Of a stretch of DNA of 64,000 bases, positions 1-12,100 are shown piece by piece. This DNA comes from Paramacrobiotus metropolitanus (taxonomy: Eukaryota > Tardigrada > Eutardigrada > Parachela > Macrobiotidae): the NCBI RefSeq assembly GCF_019649055.1, contig NW_026570244.1, positions 1,054,001 to 1,118,000 of the forward strand, given 5' to 3'. The notes under the pieces are model-generated. The model was not told the DNA's origin and made no database searches. It worked only from the letters and a program-made list of their open reading frames with translations. Made by a program: the position numbers and the translations under genes. Each line of letters begins with the position of its first letter. Within the stretch, counting starts at the first letter, position 1.

Positions 1-1583
1 TTCCGTTCTGACAAAGTTAGAAGACAATGCATATAAAAATTCCATGTTTTTCAGTATTTACCACTAGTAATTTGAAGCAAGTATCTTCCGTTCTTATCCG
101 CAGCTGCACTCCGACTCTTGGTACAAGCGAGTGCTTCCATTTGTAGGACCAACTCACTACCAAGACCCCCTCTATACAGGGGGTCCTGGTAGTACTCCTA
201 AGTATGCGCCGTAGTACGGGAAGTATATTATTATTAAAGTGCTCACTCGAGGATAATGAGATACTGGATATCTGCTGCAGATTACTACACCTCAGTACCT
301 AGTACATAATTATGTAGTACAATCATAATAATTATAGCTAGTATACATACACATCATATAGATGCTAATAACGATTATTATAATTTGAATACGAGTACAG
401 TATTACCTGTATACTTGTGGGCAGCAGCTTTCCAACATGAGACCACTTGCAACAACTCACCGTAAAATTATTTTACGGTGAAGAAATACTGTGCGATACA
501 AGTTAACAAGTAGCCCGAAGGCTGAAGGGAGCACAAGTTAACGCGTATAAATCGCTGGGATATAAAAATTATTCCACTGTCAAAGGAAACTCACTTAATT
601 ATAACATTCTCAAGCACCCACGCAGTTCAATCACGTAGTGGCAACATCATAACTGGGCAAATACAAGAACACACTCTAGAGTAGCATTAATGCACTTGCA
701 GCGCTTCCCGTGCTGAGCCAGTCAGTGGCCACTAATTCTCATAATATGGTTCATTGTTCATCGGTATCCGAGATTTGTGAATCACCAAAAATGTGAGCCA
801 GTAATTATAAGAATGTTACTATTGTATACGAATTCTATTTATATTTACATACGAGTGGTACTCTATATTATTAAGCTACTCTAGTTATTCTCAAACGAGT
901 GAGCGTTTTTCTAGCTGTACAGGATGACGGAGATTTGTATTATTGTACTTCAACGAACTGCTACCTGAACCAACGAGCCGAATACTTAGTCGCTGCATTT
1001 GCTTTACTTCTGTTATATTTTATTGATGAGCGAATACAAAGTAATCTAACATCCACAAAAGAAACATTACTGCGTCGAGCAGTTGAGCAGTAATATAAAA
1101 AAACCAAAAATTTTTAATTTGTTTTGAAATTGAGAAAAAATGCTACCGCTCTGGTTCAGTGTAAAAAAATCTTTGTACTAATGTGCATTTACGTGAAAAA
1201 TTTGAAAAAGATCGGTCCATAATGAGACTTTTGGTATACAGATACCTGAAGGCATTTAACTTTCTAGAACTTTTGATTCGCCCATAACTTTCCAACCGGA
1301 TGTTGCGCGCGCAAACGGATTGACGCCTGTGTATACAAATCCTTTGGCTACAAATTTGAAATATCAATGCAAAATGTGTTAGGGAGTGCGCGACAGCGGA
1401 AGTTCTCGTGCATGTACACGAATTTGGTGCTATGTACCGTATTACAGTTCCCATCGTATCGTGCAATACCGGACTGGACCGAACCGTATCAAGTGAGCGT
1501 GTGGCAACAACAGTGTTCAGTATGCTTGTTGCCGACTCTCGAATCATTGCAATCGCGGACTGCCTAATCTAAATCTATATATT
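1..1583. other. AT-rich intergenic region, no gene recognised
   Basis: No coding signal, splice-site set or RNA gene was recognised. The longest open frames, around 899-1093 (plus) and 1143-1547 (minus), resemble no protein family and lack exon-like composition. One small perfect hairpin lies at 458-480: 10-bp arms around a 3-nt loop. Confidence 0.5.
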
Positions 1584-1632
1584 AGTATGTATATTTAATA
1601 TATCGCATTGCGATATATTAAATATACATACT
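1584..1632. repeat. 24-bp perfect inverted repeat with a 1-nt spacer
   Basis: Arms at 1584-1607 and 1609-1632 are exact reverse complements separated by a single T, giving a 49-nt near-palindrome of AT-rich sequence. It could be the remnant of a palindromic MITE or a cruciform-forming AT palindrome. No clear target duplication is visible. Confidence 0.8.
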
Positions 1633-1857
1633 GTATAATGTACAGTACTTTCTAGTTTATACATACCAATACCACTGTGCCAATACCGTCGTAATTAATT
1701 TTTCATATCGCGCTGTCGCCCTGGTTTTAACTGGCAGTGCTATCTAGCATAGAATCATACGGAGCACCAGGATTATCAAGTGGGCGTACAACCACGGCCA
1801 ATGCCCAGTTGGCCATACCGGCGCCTGAAATTCGACCGCAATCTCAGCAGCGGCAAT

Positions 1858-2150
1858 ACCGTCCAGGTCCGGCTGCAGTACGCCTGGTAGCTGCGCTTCG
1901 TGGAGGACATGGCCGCCGGCGGCGGCGACCAGCAGGTGTACGGCAACTTACGCTGCAGCGCACTCCCGACCGGTGAACATTGGCTGACCTTCCCGGGTCC
2001 GCCTACACATATTAATAGTCTGTACTATACTCGTCCTCATGGGAGCTCAGCCTGGAGGTGAGTGGCGAGTGTCACACGGTGGGGGCCGTGTTCGTTAGTG
2101 TAGCCGCTAGATGAAATGGCACTTTTAGATCCGGCCGCTGCCTGCTCCCT
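1858..2150 (+). pseudogene. F-box-family relic (N-terminal domain fragment)
   Basis: The plus-strand frame from about 1858 reads as the start of the N-terminal W-rich domain seen in the F-box genes of this window. It shows LQYAW, then a stop, then LRFVEDM, a G-rich spacer and CSALPT followed by HWL. This matches position by position the intact paralogue at 43.2 kb (VWCLGFVEDV ... CEALPPRW). The in-frame stop and the lack of any following F-box or C-terminal exon mark it as a dead fragment. The right-hand limit is approximate because similarity fades after about 1980. Confidence 0.6.
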
Positions 2151-2767
2151 GCCGGACAGCGCACACGTTACGTAGAACGTTGTGCCCAGCCGGTCGACGT
2201 CGTCGGCTACTAATAGCGGGGCCGCCTGGCCAGCGGGAGGCTGGAGCTGATGTGCGGCGTGCAGCTGCCGACGGCAGCTGGCCAGCAACAGCGGCACCTC
2301 CGGCATGCTGCATCCGGCATGCTGCACATTGTGTCTCCTCAGCATGCAGTAGGGCACCTTCCCCCTATACACGACAGACACGCTACACGCGTGCTCATAA
2401 CAACTTTAACACTTCCTCGGCCTGTATATCACTTGTTGTTGTTGTTGTTGCATAAACATACATCGTAGTCCTTTCAAGGACCATTGCTCCAACAAATATA
2501 GCTTAGAATCGCCAAGGTAACAGAGTAAGCATATGACAATAGAACCTAGTCGCTTATAATTGGATCACCGAAATCTGTTTGAGAACTCTAAAACTGTAGA
2601 AAGCAGCGGCAACAGCCACTTTATGTTGAGAAAACCCAGTTCCGTAAAGCCATGTTCTACATCGTTGTTGCACCTATAGTAGTGAACGATGGTCGTTCAA
2701 AGTGGCCACCTTGAATACAGACAAATCCGGTCTCTAAGGATAACGTACTACAGAGTAATGAAATTTT
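2151..2767. other. Intergenic, short (TTG)n tract
   Basis: Nothing coding is recognised. The GC-rich part at 2150-2330 may be further decayed F-box-family sequence, but no motif could be matched. A TTG microsatellite lies near 2432-2452. Confidence 0.4.
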
Positions 2768-2846
2768 GTCTTGAACCGTTTTTCTTGCAATTCTGCGTCG
2801 TTCAAAACAGTGTTATCGGCTCATTTGCAAGAAAACGGTTCAAGAC
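2768..2846. repeat. 21-bp inverted repeat at the LINE 3' edge
   Basis: Bases 2768-2789 and 2826-2846 are reverse complements apart from one extra T in the left arm, with a spacer of about 36 nt. The pair sits at the 3' end of the minus-strand LINE, where a stem-loop in the element's RNA would form. Confidence 0.65.
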
Positions 2847-5420
2847 CACAAGATACGGATAGAGTACGGTATGCTGAATTTCATGAAAAAAAGTTTGTAG
2901 AAGTAATAAATGGTGCCACTGAAGATATTCCTCACATGTGGCCAAGAAGACAATATAGGAAATTTCGCAACACAGAAAACTAGGGATGCTGACAAATGGA
3001 ACAATGATAGAAAAAGTGGTACGTTGTTTCCGGTGCATAACCACAAGAGCACAAAGATGGATTCCCATAGATCTGAGAACGTCGGGAGGCGTTACGTCTG
3101 GAATGATCATTCGCGCAGTTGGGTCAGAAGTGCCTGAATTTTTCGTGTGACTGGTACTGGCATTCTCCATACTTCGAAGTATAGAGTAAGACACGTTCGG
3201 TTGGACATTGTACAGAGCTCGCCCTTTTTGAGATGCTGACCAATTTTTCCGCCATTCGGCAGAAATGATAGTGCTTAATAGTTGTTTAAAAACGGCTTTC
3301 GACATTGGCAGTTGCAAACCTTCGGTTTCCGGTAAATGGGCTCCTTTTTTTGCCGCCAAATCAGCCATCTCATTCGCGTAAATACCAATATGAGCTGGGA
3401 TCCACAGAAGGGTCGCTTCAACGCCGCGCGAAAGGAACCACAGCAGACAGTCTTGTACTTCTTTGATGTCTTTGTTAGGCGAACCATAGATAGTGGTACT
3501 GATGCCATCCAATACGGCTTTTGAGTCAGAATAAAGAAAGGCACGGCGCACTTCCGACTGCCCCATGTACAGCAAAGCTTGATGGACAGCATACAATTCC
3601 GCTTGTGCAACAGTTGCGTGAGCCGGTGGTCGGTATTCTTTTCGATACACTGCTTGGCCAGTAAAAACAACAACTGCAGCTCCAACATTATCGCCATGTT
3701 TTGATCCATCGGTATAAATTAGCACATGTCCTGTAGAAAGGAGGCGCTTGGCAGTTATATTGTGATTCACGGCTGATGCCTGCAGTTTAGAAATAATGAT
3801 CCTGGAGCGTAAAGACGCGTAGACGTAGGGAAGAACTTGCTGAACACGTAAAACTACATTGGTAGGAAACTTCAATCCCATCGCATCCAGGCGCTGCACA
3901 ATGTACAACGATGGAGATATGTGCGAATGTTGTTGTTCAGGGTATTGGACCAAAGCATGCGCTATGTTCATATCTCTCAGTGTTTGCAGGCGGTAGAGGG
4001 ACATCGCAGCCACATCAAGAAGATGTAAGTTTATTGGAATTAACTGAGCTTCGACATCTAAAGCGACAGCAGGAGATGTGTTTTGGGCTCCAGTAATAAG
4101 CACGGCAGCCAACCGTTGTACTTTGTTGACACCCCAATATTTCTTGCAAATGGGTCGAAGTTTACTGAGCCGGCCATACGCGTTCTGGGTTGCACGAGCA
4201 ACCTGATGTGTCCATGTCAGCTTGGGATCGAACACTATCCCCAGGTACTTCAGCTTATCCACGGGATGAACTGTGTGTTGACCGAATAATATAGGAGACT
4301 GCGTCGGAACATTTCTTTTGAATGTAAAGTGCATCAGTTCGGTTTTGTCGAATACAAACGGCATTTCGGCTGCAATATACCATTCTTCAATCTCGACAAG
4401 TAGGCCATTAATCCGGGAACAATTATCCGGTATAGAGGGTGATCGGACTAGTACCATTAGATCGTCTGCGTATGCTTGTCCCATAAATCCAGTGTATTCA
4501 CTAAACTTCTTTAAAAGGTCATCAATGAAAATAATAAACAGCAGTGGAGAGAGCGGAGAACCTTGAGGAACACCGCGGGGGGTAAATAAAACTGATCTCC
4601 TTGGCCGCTTTGACTGACGGCTTTGATAGTTCTGTGTTACAGAAAACTTCTCATCCACTTCACAATCCAGAACGGGCACCCAAAAGCCTTTAACCGGTTC
4701 AGCAACAGAGAATGTAAAACGCTATCGTACGCACCCACTAAATCCAGCGTGACCATGGATGTTGTTTATTTTCTTCTGAATCCTTCCTTAATGAAATCAA
4801 CTGCACTTAAGAAAGCATCCGTGGTGCCGTGGGCCGGTCTGAAGCCAAACTGCCGCTTGTCCAGCCATTGGTCAAAGCATTACATTGTATCCGCGATATC
4901 ATGAGCTTTTCCAGTTCCTTCCCCAAAACCGATAGCCGAGTGATTGGTCTGTAATGCTTTGTGCTTGAATACGTCGGCGTCCAGGCTTACGTATAACGGA
5001 GACATCACCGCATCGCCACGGTTTGGGAAAGTGACCAAGTACCAAGGAAGCGTTGAATATTCGTAAAAGTAGCGGTAAAAGAATGGGTAGCACCTTCTGA
5101 ATTAAGGCACATCTGGATCCCATCTGGTCCTGCTGCGCGGTGCGATGGAGCCGATCTTATAGACTGTACAAATATAAGTTCAGCTTCTGTAATAAGAACA
5201 GTGCCGTCAGGTGGCGATTGAAAACCGTTTGACTCTGTAATTTCTGTAATATCCGATGGGAGTGGAGACGCTTTGAGCAGATCCGTAGCGAAGTAGTTAA
5301 GTTTTTCTTTTTCATCGGTCAAAGTTGCACCTTCGCCAGTAACCATTTCACCGATCCTCTACGGCTTCAGAGTTCAGACAAATTTTATGCTCTTGACGAA
5401 GACTTATTGCAGCACCTCGC
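2790..5420 (-). mobile_element. Degenerate non-LTR retrotransposon (RT + RNase H)
   Basis: This is the decayed ORF2 of a LINE with a C-terminal RNase H domain, as in I/R1/LOA-like clades. An open stretch of 625 codons (4679 to 2802) carries the RT motifs GVPQGSPLSP and AYADDLMVL (about 4470), then RNase H motifs YTDGSKHG (about 3715), an AELYAVHQAL segment, YSDSKAV (about 3520) and a PAHIGIYANEMADLA segment (about 3370). RT motifs further upstream (GPDGI, HFPKPWR, RPITRLSVLGKELE-like, FRPAHGTTDA) lie at 5340-4700 but are split among frames with an in-frame stop near 4765. A terminal CxC...H...C knuckle near 3020-3050 is also out of frame. No endonuclease or ORF1 is seen, so the copy is 5' truncated and inactive. 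Confidence 0.88.
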
Positions 5421-5454
5421 GCTTCGCGCTCGGACGGCTCGGTGCAAATAAAAG

Positions 5455-5660
5455 TATAAGATGTTTGTACTGATTACACAGCATCAGCCGATTACGGAAA
5501 TAAGCGGCCTAATCACACAGAACATTTCATTCAAATCAACCGATGCTGGTGCTGTTTCCAAGACAGAGGCCGCATTTCCCGCGTTGGTTTTCTACGCTGA
5601 TCCGCTGGCGCAGATACTCCGTCGCCCGTACCTCGGCTTTTTTTCCTTCCCATTTCGGTG
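5455..5660 (-). mobile_element. LINE fragment (C-terminal end, restriction-like-endonuclease family)
   Basis: The minus strand reads TEYLRQRISVE followed by QRGK and a LGNS segment. This is the closing block of the same LINE family found at 44.6, 46.4 and 52.6 kb (LRQRIS...QRGNAASV.GT). Only about 40 codons survive and one residue pair departs from the family pattern. It abuts the 5' edge of the other LINE, which suggests nested or adjacent insertions. Confidence 0.65.
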
Positions 5661-6645
5661 GTCTTTAACGCGGCACAACATGAATTGTGCAGGATTTGCG
5701 AATGGTTGTTGACAGTTCATGGCTTTGGCGATTGTCAAGCATCGCAAGAAACAAATCATCAGTTCTGGTGTTCATTAAGCACTCTCCGACAAGTACAGAT
5801 ACTTAAAATACACAATTATCTGGAAGACTGGAACAATCATATCGGTGTTCTGAAATTCACACCAAAATCACACAGATTCAGATTCGCAACAGTTGAAAAA
5901 CGGGAACGTTATCGTGGATTGTCCTTGAATAATTTAAGGTGAATAATCGGGAATAATTTGCAGGGAAGGCCATTTTCCGGTAATTCTCTCCACAAGCTGA
6001 TACAAGAGCAAAAATACATAAGTACTGTGCACTGTGCAGTTGAATGCAGTTTTTTCCATCGGCCATAGCCTGTTTATATGCGGTTCGTACGAATTTGAAA
6101 ACGTAAACTTAATTACAAGACTTGATATTTTTAATGCAGGAGGTTCGTTTTTTAATTTCAACGTTTGACCGAAGCCGCAGAACGTGTACATAGCCCGAAT
6201 ACCGGTAAAAGACAAGCAACTTTATCATAGGTCTGGCTGTACAGATATAATTATACCGTATGTACATGTACCGATTTTAATTAAACGCTACTGAGTCCGG
6301 TCAATCGGGCAAAATCCAGCAGAACGCTGCTAAGAGAAACTGACCTTTAATGCGTATCACATGTAAGTACAAAATGAGTACTAAAACAAACGAATTTTAA
6401 AGCAAAAACACTCCTTCAATGCTATCCTGCTCGGGGACGCTGCTAATGGCCTAATGCTGCCAAGGTAAGGCGAGATTGATATACAGTATGGACTATGGGA
6501 TAAGTGAAATACAGTCCAGAGGTTGCGCGAGCACTAGCACCATTACTGACTGGCCCACAGGTGAGTGCTGTGGATGACCAGGATGGTCAGCGGATGGTCA
6601 GCGGATGGTCAGCGGACTGAGACGCATCTCCGCCTCCGGAACAGC
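5661..6645. other. Intergenic region with an 11-bp tandem repeat
   Basis: No gene is recognised. Three head-to-tail copies of an 11-bp unit (GATGGTCAGCG) lie at 6582-6614. Open frames in 5658-6215 are short and unlike any family. Confidence 0.45.
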
Positions 6646-6648
6646 CTA

Positions 6649-7120
6649 CTCCGGTCCGTCGTCGTTGTCCAGCTCCGGCGGCAGATGCCAGGCGGGACTG
6701 CACCGGTCGGTGCTGCGGTCAAGCAAAACACACCGCTGCTTATAATTACAGTGGCCGTCAGCTGAGTGAGCCAGACTCAGTGCGAGTACAGCCCTGAGCA
6801 CCGCCCAGTAGCGGTGGGCCTCCTCCGCTGGCAGCGAGCGCCAGTTTCGCAGTATGTCTGCACTGAAGCGAATAAAAACTAAGAATAATAATAATAAAAA
6901 ACTATCTAGAGGAATTTCGAATTCCGGATAATATGTTGAGAGATCGCAGCTTGATCATTGATGGATACTGCCAGTCAACTGTGAAGCACGATATCATGTG
7001 CTGAGCAGCCACATCATAGTCGGCGTGGCGCAATGTCAGCCAACCGTCCTGCCGGTGGCGTTGGCCGGCCACGCGTTCATCTCCAACCGCGCTGGGCGGG
7101 AACACTGCCCGGCGCCGCAC
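6649..7120 (-). other. Open minus-strand segments downstream of the F-box gene, unrecognised
   Basis: Two open minus-strand segments follow the F-box stop codon. One (about 6870 to 6649) has no start codon and reads FSADILRNWRSLP then a helical stretch, ending in a stop. The other spans 7120-6902. The FSAD...R.W opening echoes the last exon of the F-box gene (FSADGAMRTW), so this may be a diverged duplicate tail, but the rest matches nothing I know. It is reported only as possible coding relics. Confidence 0.25.
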
Positions 7121-7163
7121 TTTGGCCGTCTCAGAATAACCATCCTAGCCCATTATCAGAGGA

Positions 7164-9161
7164 TCACACACCGAACACTTCGCTGAGGCCCAGCACGGCC
7201 AGTTTGCTCAGCTGACCAACGTCCATCGCCCGCAGGTCTACGCCGGTCCACGTCCGCATGGCACCATCTGCAGAGAATCCATTATACCTGCAATAACAAG
7301 CAAATACTGCTCACCAGGGCAAATACTTCTTCCGGGTGTAAATTCAAAAGAATCTCATCTCTTGCAAAAAGATAGTTTAGAAAGTATGTTTAGAAAAATT
7401 AAGATAGTTTAGTATGTTTAGAAAAATTATTCCATCTGCTATGGTCCACGGGCGTGGCCAAAATAGAATTTAACAATAAATTCTACACTATGCTGTTGCC
7501 TATGGCTATGGGTAATGCACCGCATCATACGTTGTACCGTTACTGAACAACCTGTACGAGGCCAGTTTAAGTACTCGTCCAACAAATCAAAATAAAGAGC
7601 AGTGCAAATCCTTTTCTACGGAAAAAAGTAAGTGTAAACTGCACCATCTCCATTCTCCAGAAACTGTGAATAATGGTCACAGCGCACTTCATAAAACTGT
7701 TACATCCACTATGTAATGTATCTGTGGACATCGTGGAGCATCTTTTTGACGTCCACAGATAAAAGTTTTGAATAAACTTTTGAATAAACATCTTGAAATC
7801 AACAGACAAAAGTTTCGAGCGAGTTCTTAAGTTAAACTGGTCCTGTCCAAATTTTTCGATAACGTATTAACGTACAATACCGTGCACTGCCCATAGGCTA
7901 AAGCATAAAGTAGAATTTATTGTTAAATTCTATTTTGGCCACGCCCATGGACCATAGCAGATGGAATAATAATAATAAGCATACTACGGTAGTATACTAT
8001 GCTTTTATAAGAAATGAGATTTTTTGAATTTACACCCGGAAAATGTGCCCTGGTCAGATGGACTTGTCAACCACGGACTACAGAGCCCGTTGCCAGCGCA
8101 TGCGGTCGAGGAAATGTGCAGTCAACAGTCAAAGCAACGTGCGGGAGACACTTACATGTGTAGAAAACAGCGAATAGTCTCCCACTCTTCCGGATAAACC
8201 AGCGTCCGCACCCAGCGCGCGTGCACGGCCTTCATTTTGTCGTACACGGCCTCCGCCACCGGCGGGCAGTTCTCGTTGACGGCCCACATGAGCCGACTGA
8301 GCACGGGCTCATAGCCCTGCCTCCACGGCAACCGCACCCGGGGGATGGCGATCTGCAGGGCGTCGACGCTGAGCACCAGCGGCGCGGTCTTGGCCGGCAG
8401 ACACAGACTCAAGGGGCGCGTGCCCGCCCGCAGATACGGATTCATCAGCTCTTGCTCCTGCACCGGCAACGGCGGCAATTCCGACCCAGGAGAGAGGAAT
8501 ATCCCGCCCATCGCATGGCGGAAGATCCAGCTGACGCGTCCATTGAGCAGCAGCACGGCTTCGCACACCTCCCACAGCTGGCTGGCCGGCTTGTATATAA
8601 CTTCTGCATAGTGAAACCGGTGCGAACGGACCGTGTAGGCGAAGTTGTCATTGGTGAAATCCCTGACGATGATCAAGGGCAGCCGGATGTGGCGGATGGT
8701 GAGAAAGCTGAGGAGGAATTCGGCATTGTGCCGGCACCAGTTCGTGCCGCTGACGGTCAGGCTTTTCGTGGTGGACGTGACGTGCCGGTTCAGTAAGGCT
8801 GCCACGCGGAAGCAGTACTCTTCGTTGCCATCCCATTCAGCGCCAGTGCTGCTGCAGGATTCCTCCGCACACGTATTGCGGTAGCTGCTGGTGCAGGCGG
8901 CAAAGGTCAGCGTGACGTGCTCCAGCGTGCGGCGGACAGTGAGAAGCTGCCATAAGGCGCACACTCTGCAATAAGAACATGCGGTCACCGCTGCACGAGA
9001 TACTCCGACGGAAAGCGTGGAAAACAAAGACAGTCGGCACTCGGCATTGCATTACCTGCGTACGTTGGCCTGGGTGTGCAGCTCCAGGTGGGAGAATGCC
9101 TCCGACAGAATGCAGTGGGGTAAATGCTGGATGCCCACATCTTCCGCAACTTGCTCGTCGT
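7164..9161 (-). CDS. F-box gene, 3' block (exons 3-5): F-box and C-terminal region
   Basis: Exon 3 (9161-9056) plus the start of exon 4 encode the F-box: IQHLPHCILSEAFSHL, then NVRR joined across the intron to VCALWQLL, which fits the LP..L..IF..L...R.VC..W..L consensus. Exon 4 (8965-8156, 270 codons) continues with conserved blocks HVTLTFAAC, LTVSGTNW, LTIRHIRLPLIIV, AIPRVRLPW and HARWVRTLVYPEEW. Exon 5 (7287-7164) ends the protein with YNGFSADGAMRTWTGVDL and LGLSEVFGV before TGA. The C-terminal blocks recur in the 47-48.9 kb paralogue and in the 62.4-kb pseudogene. No leucine-rich, WD or Kelch repeats are visible, so the substrate-binding part is of an unknown type. Confidence 0.85.
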
Positions 9162-12100
9162 CTGTGCATGTATAGAAGAACATGTATTAACGATGCTGCG
9201 GGATCAGTAGAGAATTATGCACCTAACTCTTCAGTAACGTCTGTGCTGACTATTCATAGAATACTGTAACGCGGGCGGTTATGCCGGCGTTCTAGTGGGT
9301 TGGCGTGTTGACCGTACCACGATGTTGTGTCGGCTGTTGATGGAAATGTCGGCACTGCCGGGCGTGAGCTCAGCAGTGAATCGGAAGTGGATTTACAGTG
9401 ACATGACGAGCGGATGATGGGTGCATCATCCCGAGGAGTCAAACAAAACAACGTCGTTTCCAAGCATTTTAATCAACAAGTGTACAAGCAGGGCAAGGGC
9501 AAGCTAGGCAAGCGTGGCAAGCATCCATTCAGAGGATTCGCTTATGAAAAGTGTGTTCCATTCTCTTAGACATTTACCCGGTAAAGTGTAGAGAAAAAGA
9601 AGGATGAATCACTCAGTTACACGGTGAGAACAACAACCAATGAACAGTAAAGAAAACCAACAACACTGTAAACAAGGCGGTCATTCGATTGCTCACATCC
9701 CTCACGGTAGCGATGAGATATACCTGTCTCATCAAGACAATACAAAAGAAAGGAAATTTAAGAAGGAAAATGAAAATGGTTAAATGCGGTTAAATACTGG
9801 TTGTGCTTGCATGGCGTGTCCGGAGGGAAGGGACTGGTGCGGCGCCACGGTACGGTGTGTACTATTAAAGGTGATGATGGCAGCGGAGCAGAAGGTCCGG
9901 TTAATGGAGACTTTCGTAGTAGGCCAGCTTGTCCTCCAACTCACGGATCCGCTGATTTGGGTCCCTCACGGTAGGCTGAGGCATCCGGTAGATGTCCGAT
10001 TCGCTGTAGTTAGGAATTCCTCGCTTGTCCAGGATTGATGCAACATCTCGGTTCATATGCTGACCAAGGGCGACGTCCGGTAGTTCCACAAATGGCAGTA
10101 CTTGATTGCAAATGGGTACATTCAGTTTGCGTGCTCTGTTGTCGTCATACGCGTGCCACATATCGAGTGCATCGTTGCGGCCTTCAGGAGAATACGTACC
10201 ATCCCACATGATTTCACTTGGCCAGAATGGCAGATCAATGGGGAAGTAACGATAAGGGTTAAAGTAACGCGGAGACTGTTCGGTTTGTACGAAACGATTG
10301 TTGTTACGATCATAGCGGTACACAAAGCCGGTGCGGTGCTCGTATCGCCATGTGTTGTCGTCAGAAGGGTATTTGATCCACGGTGATCTGCTGAACTTGT
10401 CAAAACGCCAAGATTGGAAATAGTGGGGGCTCAAGACGGTACACATGGGCACAGGAAACGAACAGTACTTGTTGTCATTCAGATTATTAACGTTGTCGCG
10501 TAAACTTGTCAGAAAGGAGGAAGTGCTTTCCAAGAGGCGGTGCTCAGCGACTTGCATATTGTGCTCGGCCTGTGTGCGAGGCGGTCGAGCGTACTGACCA
10601 GTATTAATGGCATGATTAAGACTTCTAATGTGTTTAGTGTAGTCTGACGTTTTGACGTGCTGTCCGATGTAAGGATTGTCAAGTTGACTCTGTGGGTCAT
10701 CGGCGCGCTGACGGGGGCCGGTATAGAAATACCGGATATTATCTGGTGGTGGTCTGGCGGGTGTGCCTTTAGCGGGGCGGGATGGCGCGTGCGAAGCGGC
10801 AGCGTTCGGCGGCTGCCGCTGAACAACATTAATGTGTGAAGGGCGCTGTGCGTGCTGCTGTTGCCCCTTACGGAAACGGTGCTTACTGCGGTTGGCGGAA
10901 GTGAACTGCATTGATTGACCGTGGTAGTCCGCGGTGTCATCCTCTGCATGCGCGACGTCTTCATCTTCCAACACAACACGACGTGGTGGTGGAGCGACTG
11001 TGTGCAGCTCATGTGCGAGCTCGTCAGTTGGCAAAGGCGTGTGATGTTCTTCAGGCGCATCAAAACTACCGTCGTCGTAGCCATCCATTTGAAGAACGTC
11101 TTGTTCAGTATCAGTAGCTTCTTCGTGATCTGCGTGCGACGAGTCAGTAGAAGTGCTTTGCGGTACTGGCTCGGATGCTGCTTGATCAGCTTGTGCAGTA
11201 ACGACAGTGTCCATTGCTATAAGAAGACGACATCTATTATGTTGCTAGTGCATAGCGAAAACTATACAAGTACGTTAACCTATAATGTTATATACAGTAC
11301 ATACGAGTACAGAAACAGTGCATGTTAGGAACGCGGTCTCAGTCTCTTAAGGTACTCGTCCCGGCTAGACTGGACATCGGGATCATACTTCTTATATGAC
11401 TTTAACTTGGAAGCGTGTACTGTATCAACAAGTTTCTTTCGGGTGCCGGGATTATCACACTTAATTTCGATATTGCCATCTTCTTGTACATTAGTAACTG
11501 TGTACGGTCCTTTGTACTTATTAGATAACTTTTCAGTGCGTCCAATTTCTCTTGCTTCATCTCGTACGTAAACTGAATCGCCAGGTTTAAACGTGATGTC
11601 TTGCTTATGCGCATCGTATTGCTGTGTATTGCGAGCATGGGTGATGTCCGTCATTACTTTTGCGAATTCCACGGCGTGTTGCCATTTTGTACGCATTTCT
11701 TGTATATACTCGCGTAGAGACGTGTTGGTGTCTTGCTGGGCACTAAAATTAGCGTAGATCGAATCAACAAGGAGCCGGGGTTTAACTCCATACAGCAGGA
11801 AATACGGTTCGACTAATGTTGTACTGTGCTTCGTAGTGTTATACGCAAACGTAATGTAAGGGAGATAGTTTTCCCAGTTATTTTGCTCCTTATTAACGTA
11901 CATCGTTAGTTTCTCAGCGAGGAAACGCATCATGCGCTCCGCCAGTGCATTGGACTGCGGATGATGCGCTGTCGTAAAGTGCATTTTAATATCCAGAATT
12001 TGTGCAATTTTCTCAATGACTTTGCTGGTATATGCAGAACCACGATCGCAAGTAAAGTGTGTAGGCGGACCGAACGGTAAAATAATGCGATTGATAATAA

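Noticed and set aside
1143-1547. 134-codon minus-strand open frame
   Set aside because: Composition is not protein-like and no motif or exon boundary supports it.
8221-8796. 191-codon plus-strand open frame
   Set aside because: It is the antisense shadow of the F-box gene exon 4, which has splice signals and family motifs on the minus strand.
9901-11214. Possibility that the third Gypsy ORF is an envelope gene
   Set aside because: No signal peptide, no transmembrane anchor, no hydrophobic fusion segment.
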